Positions 30,726 through 43,009 of a stretch of DNA of 64,000 nt are shown piece after piece; position 1 is the first letter of the stretch, and each line of letters starts with the position of its first letter. Position numbers and translations under genes: made by a program. The notes beneath the pieces were generated by a model. That model made no database searches. It saw nothing but the letters and a program-made list of their open reading frames with translations, and was not told where the DNA came from. Origin of the DNA: Cephalopachus bancanus. Taxonomy: Eukaryota > Chordata > Mammalia > Primates > Tarsiidae. Location: contig JAPVLO010001798.1 of NCBI GenBank assembly GCA_027257055.1, positions 1 through 64,000 of the forward strand, in the 5' to 3' direction.

Positions 30726-33129
30726 TCTCAAATTGTTATTTATTTTAAAAGAAGCATGCTACAATATTTTCATCAGTGAACTAAACAGCTAAAAATAGTA
30801 CATAATACAATGCTCTTTTAATTATGTAGAAATATAAATCAAATTATTTCTGTTAGTTTTTATTGATAGTGGTATTGGGCAATTTTTTGATATTTTAATA
30901 GCATCTAATTTTTTCTACAGTGAAGACTTTACTACATAATCTACATCATAACAAAAATGAAAAAGGGGAAAAGCTGCTATGTTCTAAGTTCTTGTATTAA
31001 AAATAATCATATGTTTCTGGACACTAATCCAACACAGAGTTACCAACATTCCTAATCTTTAATGCTATCCATTATACTCACAGAAATGAACACTTCCTTT
31101 GATGAACATTTGGTGATGGTCAAGGATCCCATATGCTAATGCTTGCATCTACGTGCATAATTTGCATTTATGTGTGACATTTTCTAAAATGTTACCATAA
31201 TATATATTTCCTATTGACATAATTTCTACCTTCTTGAGCACATTCATTAGTGCCTCTGAGAAGCCAAGAACAGCAGTCATTTCACATGGATTTGAGGACA
31301 TTTCTCAGGGGGAAAGACTGAGCGATAAGATCTCTGACTATATTTGAAACTGGTGGGCAGTGAGTTTGAATTTACATATTGTCAGTCATCTCAAATCCCT
31401 TTGAGAAGTAACCAAAGGACGAATAATGTAATATGCAAGAAGCAAATAATACATAGTAAGCAAACAAACAAATGCAGCAGAATATTAAAATGTACCTCCA
31501 AGGTACAATAGTTGTGCAGTTCCAAACTGAAATGCCAGACCAAGAAGCAAATCTCAGTGGATTCCACTCCAAAATGAAAAGGAGATGTTATACTCATGAG
31601 TTCCTCATCACTACAGCTATACAAGGGTGAGTGTATGTGGAAACAGAAAAAATGTTGAAGAAAATTTTCTCGGCAAGAAATAAAAGGCGAGGTGTGGGGG
31701 ACAAGACATGTGTCTGATTCCTCCTAAGACTTCTGATGTTCTAGAGACTAGCCGGCTGGCTGTTTCCAGAAGATTCGGAGTCAAGGAGGCTGTGTTGGGA
31801 TTGCTCTGCTTCCCAAGATTAGCAGAAAAAGGACACATACAGGAATCCCAGGGACCAGACTTGGGTGTCATGTGCTTGTGTTGAGCCTGCTGGTAAAAGA
31901 GATGGTTCCATTTTAACTCCCGCAGCTGGACAAACAGAAGCAGAAAGAAACCGGGAGCTCCCTCTGGCACTGGTATAGTCAAACCATGCAAGCCTATGTC
32001 CTGTGCCCACTGACTCACTGGGTGGGTACGAGGGGTAGGGGAAAGGAATCTTTCACCCTGCTTCCACCTACAACTTCCAGGCTACTATCCTATCTTTGTT
32101 CTCTCAAACCATCTTGAATTTGCCTGATCAGCTCGCCCTGGGCTTCCCAGAGACCTCAATTATATCAGTTAGAACTCTTTACGTGCCCTCTTGGGGTTTG
32201 TGTGGGGTGTTGTCTGTCTGGCCATTCAGAAGTAACTTTGGGTAGGGGTCCATCAGCTCTGCAGGGGTCTGTAACACTGTCTGATGGTGACATCTGTGCA
32301 TGCTGCCATTGGCTGAGAGAAGACACAGATTGAGGGTTCCTGGGGTTTTCAGAAAGACAGTGATGAGCTGTGGGAACAGATATCACCTCCACTGAGGGAT
32401 TCCTCAGCAAAGGAAAAATCTCTGTACAAAGACAACTCACTACAGAAAAAAATTGGCTTTGCACATTGCCTAGGGTCCAGGGCATGATGCCATACTTTAG
32501 CAGAACCCATTAAGTGATATTTCCCCTCCCTCCTTTTCACTCTTCTCTTCCCACTCTCTGTGTCCAGACAGGCCATGCCAAGTGTTTCAGAAACAAATAA
32601 GGATGGAGAATCATAGAGAAGAAAAATTATCCAAATCTTCCCAAGAGAAATTTCTTCATTCCTCCTTCTGAGAAGAAATATTTATCAATGGATCACGCAT
32701 TTAACAAGGTATAGTAATTTATAATTTGCAGTCATTTTTCCATATGCTTTCTCTAGCTTTCTTAGCAAAATCATTGCCTCTCAATGCAATATGTATGTAC
32801 ATATGACATTTTGCAGTGATTTATGGCTTATAAAACACTCTCCTACATGCTGTCTAGCATTTATACCAGCCAAATCACATACTAGACTAACTTCAAAAAT
32901 GTTAATCATTAGACCCTGTAATCTTTCTTGTAGATGTCATTGCTGAAAAAGTTGTTTCCTTTCCATATTTGCATGGAGAGTTTTAGGACTCCAATGCAGC
33001 TTTGTGAAGTGAATCACATTAGGCTTCATTCTACAAGATTCCCGTCATCATAGGAGCCTATCCAGATTCTCACAGATATCCCCTGACCCCAATCCCAGCC
33101 TCAAAGAATGTATGAATTTGAACCACTGG
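30726..33129. other. Low-copy sequence, no gene recognised
   Basis: About 2.4 kb of mixed AT-rich and average composition. Open frames of 133 codons (minus, 31617-32018) and 106 codons (minus, 32165-32485) have no recognisable domain and overlap others. Nothing specific is supported. Confidence 0.35.
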
Positions 33130-33465
33130 GAGAGCAGAAACCTGTGGTTAGTGATCTGGGCATTGGAATTGAAAAACTGAGTCCAAATTTTGGGTCCTGC
33201 TCTTTGTGATCTTGAGTGGATTTTGGTTCTTTGCCTCCAATCCCTTGGTTTTATACAGCAGACATGAATTAATTGTAAGACAACAATGATATTTTATGAT
33301 ATAGAATATGATATAGTAGCTCAATATGCAATATTTCAATATATTCCTTATATACTAATGTGTTCTTTAAAAGATCTATGTCCTGCGGGTATTAACTGAG
33401 ATCATTCTAATAGAGTGCTTAGCACACAGGGACATAACTCTTCTCATTGTCATTTTTATTTGCTG
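33130..33465 (+). mobile_element. MIR SINE interrupted by an AT-rich segment
   Basis: ATTGAAAAACTGAGTCCAAA, TTTGTGATCTTGAGTGGATT and, after an AT-rich stretch, GCGGGTATTAACTGAGATCA and AGTGCTTAGCACACAGGGAC follow the MIR order. The intervening stretch (about 33270-33355) does not fit MIR and resembles 36060-36190. Confidence 0.6.
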
Positions 33466-34975
33466 CTGTTGCTGACAATATTTTGGGTGCCACTGATATC
33501 CGTTTCCAGAGTATTTGTTGATAATCTTGAAGAGTAGCATTGTAGCACATCAAAGAGAAAACTCCCACATGTAGACATTGACTCATTTATAAATCATTCA
33601 ACATAAAAACTAATTTTGCTACTTGATTTTGAATGTGACCCATATTTTCATATTTTTTTAATCTATAATCCCAGTTAACATATAACTTACTAGTAAATCC
33701 CTCTTTAGAAAATGCTTCGCTACAAATTAACTTTTTATTAATACAATCAAAATAGAGTTTCAGTCAGTTATGGATTATTTGATCCAAAATGTCTTTGTCA
33801 AAACATGGATGTATGAATGAATGAAGGGAGAAAGAAGTCATTATTCCTTCTAGCCTGTCATTAATCTGGTTATACACTTTAGTGTATTCATCCTAGCTGG
33901 AATGATGATTTACAAATCCATGTCCAAAAACTGGAGGTCAGAAAAAAAATTTCAGAAATCCTGGTTAATTTAATGAGGTTAAACCAGAGTACAAATGATC
34001 TGACCAGGTGATTAGGAATACCTTCAATGCAAACATCAAGGAATACATAGAAAATGGAGACATTTACCTGTCTACAGTGCTTTTAGGCAGGAAACAACTA
34101 CCAGTCACATCAAAACAAAAAGAATGAAAGCCAAACAAAGGCAAAACCAGTATCAATTGCTGAGGATGGCAAAGTAACAGTGTACATTCACAGTGTAGCT
34201 CACACAATGAAGCAGGGACAACTCATTCTGTGGCAAAAATGCTGACCAAACTGGTTCTAGAAAGACTAGCAAAGCTTTAACTAGCTTCCATTAGGCATAA
34301 TATTCACCAGAAACAGCAGGGGAATTGTGATTCTAAAGTTGAGTGAGACATGCTATCTTTTTATTATGCCAGAAATTCTGATTTCTCTCTTTGTTCCCAC
34401 TCTGCACAGCTGATGCGAACAATAGTGTCTAGACTGAAGGACACATGAACAATTGTAGTTAAATTACTTTTAAAGTCTGTTTCAGAATATAGACTTAACC
34501 ATGGACATCTTCCTGCACGTATGTTGCCTTTCTCTTTTGAAATTGCCTAGAAGTTCTACCAGCTCCCCGTGCTGCCAGCTGCAGAATGCACTACCCTCAA
34601 ATCTCCATTCACTTGCCAGTAGCTTTGTGAACAGATGTCTCACTATGTCCTCAATTGTCCCCTCTGAGTAGGTCATACCAAGATTCTGACACAGCTTCCT
34701 TTCTTTTTTATTTTGAAAATATAGAATAAAGAAAGAGGAAGAATTTTAAGGCATTTAAAGAGTCTGTTTTGTTGGGAAGTTCAGAATATGAATTTACTCA
34801 ATAACATGACTACAGACACCATCATGTGGGTATTATTGCATTATTGCTTAGCTATTTCACTTCAACTACCACATATAAAGGCACATATTTGATATACAAG
34901 TGTGTTCTTTCACAGTAAAGATAAGTTCCAGAAATTTGAAGCATGTGATTTAAATCAGGTAGTTTTAATGTATTA
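33466..34975. other. Low-copy sequence, no gene seen
   Basis: No repeat or gene recognised in about 1.5 kb. Confidence 0.35.
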
Positions 34976-34991
34976 AAGAATGAGAGCTATA

Positions 34992-35276
34992 GCCCGGCTC
35001 GGTGGCTCAGCCTGTAATCCCGTGCTTTGGGAGGCTGAGGTGAGTGGATTGCCTGAGCCCGCTGGTTTGAGACCCACCTGGGCAACTTGGCAAGACCTCA
35101 TCTCGACAATACAAAAAATTAGGCGGGCGTGGTAGCACGTGCCTGTAGTTCCAGCTACTTGGAAGGCTGAGGTGGAAGGATCGCCGGAGCCCAGAAGGTC
35201 AAGACTGTGGTGGCTGGGAGCAGCCACAGCACTCCAGTCTGGGTGACAGAGTGAGACTCCAACTCAAAAAAAAAAA
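34992..35276 (+). mobile_element. Alu SINE, sense
   Basis: GCCCGGCTCGGTGGCTCAGC head, long-form GGGCAACTTGGCAAGACC, and GAGACTCCAACTC end with an A-tail. Duplication AAGAATGAGAGCTATA before and AAGAATGAGAACTATA after (one difference). Confidence 0.96.
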
Positions 35277-35374
35277 AAGAATGAGAACTATAAACCCTAA
35301 GATCTTTAGTAACTACTCTGAAAAAAAAAATGGATAAGGAGAATTGCAGTGATCCTTATAAAAGTAAGCCTATG

Positions 35375-35658
35375 GGCCAGGCTCAGTGGTTCAGCCTGTA
35401 ACCCCAGCACTTTGGGAGACCGAGGAGAGAATTGCCTGAGCCCACAGGTTCGAGACCCACCCCGGGCAACTTGGTGAAACCTTGTCTCCACAATAAATCA
35501 AAAACTAGCTGGGTGTGGTAGCACATGCCTGTAGTTCTGGCTACTTGGAAGGCTGAGGCGGAAAGATCTCTGAAGCCCAGCAGGTTGAGGCTGCGGTGGC
35601 CGGGAACATACCACTGCACTCCAGTCTGGGTGACAGTGAGACTCCAACTGAAAAAAAA
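35375..35658 (+). mobile_element. Alu SINE, sense
   Basis: GGCCAGGCTCAGTGGTTCAG head, long-form GGGCAACTTGGTGAAACC, and A-tail. AAGCCTATG flanks both sides. It is only about 100 bp from the previous Alu, in the same orientation. Confidence 0.95.
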
Positions 35659-35694
35659 AAGCCTATGTCTAAATAAAGTACACTTAGTTTAGTA

Positions 35695-35865
35695 ATGAAC
35701 CAATGCTAATTTCTTAGATTCAGAAAGTGCACTCTGATGACATAAGGGAAACTGAAACTGAGGGAGGGATATTCTGAGGGAGCTCTTGACACTATTTCTG
35801 CAACCTTTCTATAAATCTGGAATTGTTTCAAATCTTAAAAGTTTATTTATTAAAAAAAAACTAAG
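35695..35865 (+). mobile_element. Old LINE-1 3'UTR end
   Basis: ACACTATTTCTGCAACCTTT and CTATAAATCTGGAATTGTTT followed by AATCTTAAAAGTTTATT is the typical L1M 3' terminus. Sense orientation. Confidence 0.75.
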
Positions 35866-36640
35866 CCTAAGAAAATGCAAAATTTTATATTTTAACAATG
35901 TTTCCTAAGTCATTTGATGTATACTTATACATTGATGTCTAAGAAAACAGAATAGTCTGAACAAAAATTAATTTTCAAAAGTGTTATTCTCATAAGCATC
36001 CATCAGACCTTTTATTTTTGCCTTATATTTTGGCTATCTTTTAGAGTTTATACAATAAACATGTATTACTTGTAAGAAAACAATGACATTTCATGATATC
36101 ATTAACATCATATATTATATGATAGCACAATATGCAACATTTCAACATATTATAGTGTTATATTTCAATGTATAATATTTTATATCTCAATATTGCAATA
36201 TTTTATGATAAAAACTAATTTCATTTTAAAAAATAATAAATAAATAAATTTCTTGTTGATAAGTGATTGTTCATCACTGGGCATACTTCCAACCGCACTT
36301 GCCCTTTCTTCCATCACCTATTGCCAGAAAGTCCCCACTCGGGTATGGAATTCTCAGTAGTTTCACTTCAGAGGCCACAGCTCAGGGAACAGATGTCCTC
36401 CCAAGCTAAAGAGAACCAAGTCACTCCTTCCTTTCCCATACTTCAGTCTGCAGCATTTGTTTGCACCACATGGGTTGCATCTGAAGTTTCTCCATCCATT
36501 TTCCAGCCAATGACAAGTACCACCTCACTTCCAAAAGACTAGTGCCCTAACAACTGGAGGCTCAAGGCCATTTGTAAAACACACTACTTGGCTACAACCA
36601 AAGTGAACAGAACGTGATGAACTGGTAGAAAAATTAACTT
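35866..36640. other. AT-rich block and low-copy sequence
   Basis: Includes an AT-rich stretch at 36060-36260 with an (AATA)n tail. The adjacent open frame at 36267-36542 (91 codons) is not recognisable. The AT stretch resembles one at about 33270-33355. Confidence 0.4.
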
Positions 36641-36644
36641 CTGA

Positions 36645-36865
36645 TTCGCAGCTAACATTTTTGGAGTATTTGTAAACTTCTGGAAACTACTCTAAGTGCT
36701 ATACAAATAGTGCTTCTCAGCAGCCCCATGAAGTGAATAATACTGCTATCACCATAATCCTCATTTTGCAAATGAAGAAATTGAGGCTCAGAGAGATTAA
36801 ATGGTAGTAAAGCAAGGAACTGGGTTTTGAACAGAGACATTCTTGCTCGAAGACACAAGCTCCTG
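36645..36865 (+). mobile_element. MIR SINE
   Basis: CTACTCTAAGTGCTATACAA, CAGCAGCCCCATGAAGTGAA, ATTTTGCAAATGAAGAAATT and GAGGCTCAGAGAGATTAAAT: near-complete MIR on the plus strand. Confidence 0.9.
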
Positions 36866-37924
36866 ACTTTTGGGCTATAAAGATAATTTCCAGTTTCTAA
36901 GATACATATGTCCTTCCCAAGGAAAAAATCTAAAGGAACATTTTTATTTATTAAAAATATCACATGGCCATCTTATTTCCTTTTTGTGAAAGAAGAGAAC
37001 GAAGTTAGTTCCACATGTAGCCTAAATTAAGACTTAATGGTCTTAATGTGCCTCTTTGACAGTTTCATAATATATTGAATTCAAACCAGTAATCCAGTCC
37101 TCTTGCCACCATCAACAACAATTTTCTCTTCTGATTCCCCTTCCACCTGGATTTAGTGTTTGAACCTCCCTATTGTGTCTCATTTTCTAGGCAGTCTGTC
37201 CTGTGCATTGTGCATCATTCCATCATCAGAGAAGACCAGTGGGTCTTTTTCACATCTAATCTTGTGCAAAAGAGCAGTTGTTTTATGGTCTGTAACAAGA
37301 TTGTTCAGCTCATTCTTTTGATCAGCCAAATGATGACAAAGTCTTCTCTGTATTTTAAAAGGGAAAAGTTTTCTTCTTTTCCCAATCTTATCTCCCTTGG
37401 CATCTACATTTGAAATAGATTTTAGCCAAAGTGATCTATTTACTGACTCCAAAAATGCAGGGTTTTCCTGTAGCTCTCTCCCTCTTCTCTGCATGCTTTT
37501 ATCTTTTTCCATACAGCCCTCCCCTCTGGGGCTATTTCAGCACTGAGTGATACATTCAAATTCCTATGGCAATTACTAGTTTATATTACTGCAATATCTC
37601 TTCTGGTGTTTTCTGGAACACATATTTCAATATTGTACTTGTTTACTTTTTCTGTGTTACTGTGCTGAAATCTACACTCAGACTGCAACCTTCTTGGGCA
37701 GATCTGGAGTCTACATCTCCTTGCAATTCCTGGAGTGCCCAGATACACTACCTTGTTTATAGAGAAGGGCCATAGATTTGTTCATTTATGGATTTGCTCC
37801 CAATCTCTGGCTCTTCTGTCTCAATATACCCCAATTTTCCCAATGGAACAATAAGGCAGCCAGACCTTCACTTTCCATACCCAGGTCAGAAAAGCCTTTC
37901 CTTTCTATTATTAAAATGTACCCA
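36866..37924. other. Low-copy sequence, no gene recognised
   Basis: Overlapping open frames at 37156-37413 (plus) and 37180-37512 (minus) have no domain-like features. No repeat recognised. Confidence 0.35.
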
Positions 37925-38253
37925 GAGGCTGGGTGCAGTGGCTCACATCTGAAACCCTAGCACTTGAGGAAGTGGAGGCGAGAGGATTGTCTGAGTCCAG
38001 AGGCTCGAGACCAGCCCGAGAAATTTGGCAAGACCTGTCTCTTCAATAAACCAAAATAAATAGTATGATATAATATAATATGGTATAATGTAATATAATG
38101 TAAGCTGGGTATAGTCGCACATGCCTTTAGTCTCAGCTACTTGGAAGGCTAAGGTGGGAGGATCATCTGAGCCCTGCAGGTTGAGGTTACAGTAGCCATG
38201 AGAGTACTACTGCACTCCAGCCTAGGCGAAAGTGAGACTCTGACTCACAAAAA
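37925..38253 (+). mobile_element. Alu SINE, sense, with AT-rich middle
   Basis: GGCTGGGTGCAGTGGCTCAC head and GTGAGACTCTGACTC end. The middle A-rich linker has expanded to an ATAAT-type microsatellite (about 38061-38102). Near-duplication AAAATGTACCC/AAAAATGTACTC flanks it. Confidence 0.92.
38061..38102. repeat. (TATAA)n-like microsatellite inside Alu
   Basis: AT-only repeats such as ATAATATAATATGGTATAAT in the middle A-rich region that separates the two Alu monomers. Confidence 0.9.
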
Positions 38254-38284
38254 GAAAAATGTACTCGGAATCCAACCACTTCCT

Positions 38285-38375
38285 CCACTACTTCCCTAGA
38301 CTAATGCAACAGCCTCCTCATGAGGTTGCTTGCTCCCCTGCTTGTAGCCCTGTAGAAGATTATAGAGTAGTCAGA
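38285..38375 (+). mobile_element. L2 LINE fragment
   Basis: GCTTGCTCCCCTGCTTGTAG and AGTAGTCAGAGTGGTCCTCT match an internal L2 stretch that also appears at 43070-43100. Confidence 0.65.
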
Positions 38376-38379
38376 GTGG

Positions 38380-38928
38380 TCCTCTTTGGGTTTTAACACT
38401 TTGATGGAAATATAGTTAAATCATATACCACTTAACTCACCCACGTTTTAGTAAAGTCACAGAGTTATGCAACCACCACAATCAGTATTAGAATATCTTC
38501 ATTAATACTCAAAGGAACCCCACATTCCTTAGTCATCACTCTTTCATTCTACTTCCTCAAGGCCCTGGCATCCAATCTGTTGTCTGTCCCTATGTATTTG
38601 CCTGTTCTGGACATTTTATATACACAGAATCACATAGTTCTTGACCTGTTGTGTCTGGTTTTGTTCACATAGCATAATGTCCTCAAGATTTGTTCATGTC
38701 GTAGTATTTACCTGTTCCTCATTTCATTTCTATTGCCAATTAGTAGTCTATTGTATGGATATATTGTATTTCATGTGCCTGTCCATCAACTAATGGAATT
38801 TTGGGTTGTTTTTATTTTTTCTCTATTATGAAAATACTGCTGTGAACCTTTGTGTACAAGTTTCTGTGTGGACTTGTTTTTATTTATATTGGTCATATAC
38901 CTAGGATTGGAATTACTGGGCCATATTG
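38380..38928 (-). mobile_element. Old LINE-1 3' end, antisense
   Basis: Antisense L1M 3'UTR and ORF2 tail: ATTTGCCTGTTCTGGACATT, ATAATGTCCTCAAGATTTGT and ATACCTAGGATTGGAATTAC. The match stops in GGGCCATAT at about 38928, where the UBP1 retrocopy begins. Confidence 0.85.
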
Positions 38929-40461
38929 GGCAGGAGCTGGGTGCCAGCACCTACGGCATGAGGCATTACCCATTTTCAAGCAGGAATATTCCAGCCTTCC
39001 ATTGGATGGTAAAACTAAAACCCACCTTTTCAGTATGTGATGTGTGCTGCAACCTTGCCAGCAGTAAAACTGCATGATCAAACACTCACTTACTTGAACC
39101 AAGGTCAGTCTTATGAAATTCAGGTGCTGGATAATCAAAAAATGGGAGATATGCCTGAGATCAGTGGAAAATTGGTAAAGAACATCATAAGGTTTGTATT
39201 CCATGACAGACGGTATGGTATACAGAGCATCAGCAACTTGAAGGTTGGAAGTGGAATCGTCCAGGAGACAGACTTCTTGATTGAGATATTCCAATGTCTG
39301 TGGGAATAATTGACACAAGGACAAATCTAAACCAGTTAAATGTGGTTGAATATCTGTGGGATGCTGCAAAACGCACATCTGCTTTCATTCAAGTACACTG
39401 CATTAGCACAGAATTCCACGGAAGCTTCCACGGAAGCATGGAGGAGAAAAGGGAGCACCTTTAAGGATCCAGGTTGGCACCTTTAAGCAGAATGAAAATG
39501 GGGAATATACAGATCATCTACACTCAGCTAGCTGCCAAATCAAAGTTTTTCAGCCTAAAGGTGTGGACAGAAAACAAAAAACTGACAGTGAGAAGATGGA
39601 GAAGAGAACAGTTCATGAAAAAGAAAAGTATCAGCCATCCTATGATACCACAATCCTCACAGACATGAGGCTTGAGCCTAAAGTTGAAGATGCAGTTGAA
39701 CACAAGCAGAAAAAGTCCAGCAAGTGGACTTTGACAGCAGACTATGGTGATTCTCCGGCAAAGCAAGGCAGTTGTTCTCTGTGGTCTGATGCCCCCACAG
39801 CCTACGTGAACAACAGCCCTTTTCCCGCACCCACTATCACCTCCCCACAGCAAAGCAGTGTCCCTGACAGTAATTCTTCTTCCCCAAATCATCAGGGAGA
39901 TGGAGTTTCACAGGCCTCTGCTGAACAAGTTCACCCTTCTGCTACAATCCAGGAAACACAGCAATGGCTGCTCAAAACAGATTTTCTTCCTCTACAAGAC
40001 TGTTTTCTAATTTTTCAGGTGCCGACTTACTAAAACTGACAAAGAAGGATTTCGTTCAAATCTGTCTTGCAGCAGATGAAATTCAGGTCTATAATTCACT
40101 GAAGTCAAGGTTGGTTAGTCCCCGTTAAACCATCTGTGTCTGCCAGGAGTAGTCAAGCAGCACATCACTGTCAGGGCAGCAGCAGGCTGCAGGCAGTGCT
40201 GGTGAGAATGGCAGTGGGACACCCTACCTTTATCATGCAATCTACTTGGAAGAAATTATTGCCTCAGAAGTTGCTCGAAAACTTGCACTCGTGTTTAATA
40301 TTCCTCTCCACCAAATTAACCAGGTTTACAGACAGAGTCCCACTGGTATTCACATTCTCTTTAATGATCAGATGGTTGAGAACTTTCAAGATGAGAGTTG
40401 TTTTTTATTCTCTACAGTAAAAGCTGAAAATAGTGATGGTATCCACATAATTTTGAAGTGA
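38929..40461 (+). pseudogene. UBP1: Processed pseudogene of UBP1 (CP2/grainyhead-family transcription factor)
   Basis: An intronless copy of the UBP1 mRNA coding region. The translated pieces match UBP1 in order: near-N-terminal (GQELGA), the CP2 DNA-binding domain ([20 protein letters not shown] at about 39061-39120), a basic linker ([20 protein letters not shown] near 39563-39620), the optional linker exon ([19 protein letters not shown]), the SAM-like region ([11 protein letters not shown]) and the C-terminal oligomerisation domain ([20 protein letters not shown] near 40260), ending in HIILK and TGA (40459-40461). UBP1 normally binds DNA as an oligomer in the nucleus. The copy is 5'-truncated and has several frameshifts, a local duplication near 39415-39435 and premature stops. 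Presence of the optional exon indicates the longer isoform. TFCP2 is less likely because the linker and tail match UBP1. Confidence 0.92.
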
Positions 40462-42413
40462 TATCTTATGTAGACTGAACTATATTCAGTACCAAATAAA
40501 GTCACACTTAAAAGTGTGTGAAGACTGCATCCAAGAAGTCTTGGGATTAGATTTTACCATAAGAAATGTTTCATATTGCAAACACAAGATGACCTTTTTC
40601 ATGAGCTGTATGAGAGGGGAATCCCCTCACTGTCACTGCCATAGGCAAGCATCCTGTGAGAGTGAGCATGTCAGGACAGCATGTTTCTTAGCCATGGAGG
40701 CCACGGTGAAGGCAGAGCTGCCTGCTTCTCTGGCAGAGGCCAGTCAGTAGACACAGTTCCCAGAAGCAGCCTTCACTGTCTTTATACTGTATGCGGTTTG
40801 GAAATGAATATAAACACTTACTGTGGGCATTTACCTTTCTGTGCCAGTTGGTTTTTGTTGCCTAAACCTCATGCTGACCTGTGAAGGAGTAGGGGGTCAG
40901 CACTGCCGTGGAGCCAGCATGGAGTCTGAGGAAAGGTGTGCTGTGCTGATGCGGCTGCTGGTGGTCAGGTCAGAGGCTCGGCACCTTCTCAGAGAAATCA
41001 TGTCTAAGGGTGTGCGTCTGATGTGATCATGCCAGATTGGAGAAGATCCAAGCCAGGAAGATGTGCTTGAAGCAAACTGCAAGGAGTACCTTGGTGAGAG
41101 GATCCATGTAAACCCTAATAGGTACAAAGACTTTTGTGTGTTTGCTTTGTCACAGATAATTGAAAAACTTTTTTGCTTCCACTTCCGTTTTTAGCATTTT
41201 AGTTTCTGGTTTTCATTTTTGAAGCCTCTTTGCCTTTTAAACTCTTGTGATTTTCCTCATTGTCTCCATCTCCTGACCACCCCCTAAGCCTTCCTATTCT
41301 TAAACATTTTTAAAGCCCTACCCCAGATATTGTAAATAGGTGATCTAAGTAGGGGATAAAGGCATTATTGTTGATAGCTTCTGATTTGGTGTTAAGGGAT
41401 CTTCCTTATGAACAAGATGAAATTTTTCATGGAAACACTATATGTCATAAATCAAACACTAAAATGTTCCATACAAATCCATTAAGCCTCTCCTCAAACA
41501 CTGAGCTTTAGTACAATCATGGATAAACATTCTGATGATTATTTAGGAACTTTTTACACACCACATAAAAAGAGCGCCTCTTTCCTAAAACCAAATGCTT
41601 GTCTGCTGGCATACTTTTCAAAGGGAATGACTGTTTTCTCATTTGTCTCTTATTATATCTTCTCCCTTCACCCAGAACCTTCCCCAAATTCAACAGCAAG
41701 CATTTTTGAGGCTGTGGTGTAGCAGATTGATTTTTTAAAAAACATCTTTTCCAGTTAATTAAATATCATATCTCCATTTATTCAGGTGTCTTTGGCTTTG
41801 AGTGTACTGTTTGGTCCTCATCTTTGTTAAGGTAAAAAGAGGAAGGAATGAGTAATTTTGAGTTGGATATCTCTCCTAAAAGACAAACTATTTCAGTGGG
41901 TAAAAGCTTTGATATTTTATGTTTTATGCATAAAAGGGGTTAATTATTTGCTACAAAGAGGCACAGTCTTAATATTTTCATCTTCGGTTTGAAAAGATCT
42001 ATAACTACTATAGACCCTCTGGGAAGAGAGCTTTCCTTTCTATCCCTTTCGCTTTGCTTTTGTGTGACCACATGTTTTCTATGCCAGTCATTTGGGAAAG
42101 AAGTGAGCTTATCTCTTGTTTTAGAGTTTTGCTTGTCTACTTAACATTCCTTTTGGGGTCTCAAGATTTGTGGAACAATACATGTCATTTAATGCTGTGT
42201 GCTATCTTGAATTCCTCCTCAGGTTTTAGAAGTGGAGTAAAAATACTTAGAAGTTCATCAAACTTGAAATTACACTGAGTGGCATTAATATGTGTCTGTC
42301 CCAGTGAAACAGATAAAATAAATTATGGCACCAGCAAATCTGTTACTTTGTTTTTTTTAATAGTAGGATGTACCCATTTCAGTATAATAAATGTTTTCCG
42401 ATTGTTTTGCAAA

Positions 42414-42470
<57 letters not shown>

Positions 42471-42690
42471 TCTTGGTTTGCTCTCATGCTCTAGAAGGAA
42501 AGGATGGTGCTATGCTCTTGGCCAATCCAGAAAACCAATTACAAAACTAAACATAAATGGTTTTCTGCCTCAGGGTTCAGAAGCACCTTTGTGTGTTTGC
42601 TTACTGAATTGATGTGCTGTTTCACTTCCCACAATTTGGAAGCTAAGCCAATAAAGCAATTTTATCCTCTCAATTTACTTACATTGCCTC
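40462..42690 (+). pseudogene. UBP1: Probable 3'UTR of the UBP1 retrocopy
   Basis: Uninterrupted, repeat-poor sequence follows the pseudo-stop. AATAAA signals occur at 40495-40500 and near 42651. No L1, Alu or LTR is recognised until about 43 kb, as expected if a long UTR was copied with the coding part. No clear poly-A tail was found, so the end is uncertain. A (GA)n run lies inside it. Confidence 0.45.
42414..42468. repeat. (GA)n microsatellite
   Basis: About 27 GA units with a single AA interruption near 42430. Confidence 0.97.
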
Positions 42691-43009
42691 CTGCCATTGT
42701 GTATAATGAACTCAGCAACTGGTTTAATTCCATAATTTTAAGGTAGATTGACAGCTGTAATCCTTTGACTAGGAAACCAGCTATTTCCCTCTGCTGCCTG
42801 TAAGCTCATCTGTCTTCTCACCATTCTTTGTTCTATCTTTATTATATTTACCCAGATTCTTTACAACAAAACTCTACAGCAAAACATCACATCACTTCAC
42901 TCACCTTTTCTCTTCCAAGAGCATCGGAAAACCATCTTTCAAGTCATCACCTCCACTGCTATCACAGGGTCCAGACGTCATCATTTCATGCTAGATTCTT
43001 TCAGAGCTA

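Noticed and set aside
31617..32018. 133-codon minus-strand open frame
   Set aside because: No domain and overlapping frames; no evidence of selection visible.
36267..36542. 91-codon open frame as an exon
   Set aside because: No splice signals in matching phase and no recognisable sequence.
39524..39892. 122-codon minus-strand frame across the UBP1 copy
   Set aside because: It is the antisense shadow of the UBP1-derived sequence.
42414..42468. GA run encoding Arg-Glu repeats as a gene
   Set aside because: The open frames are produced by the dinucleotide repeat itself.
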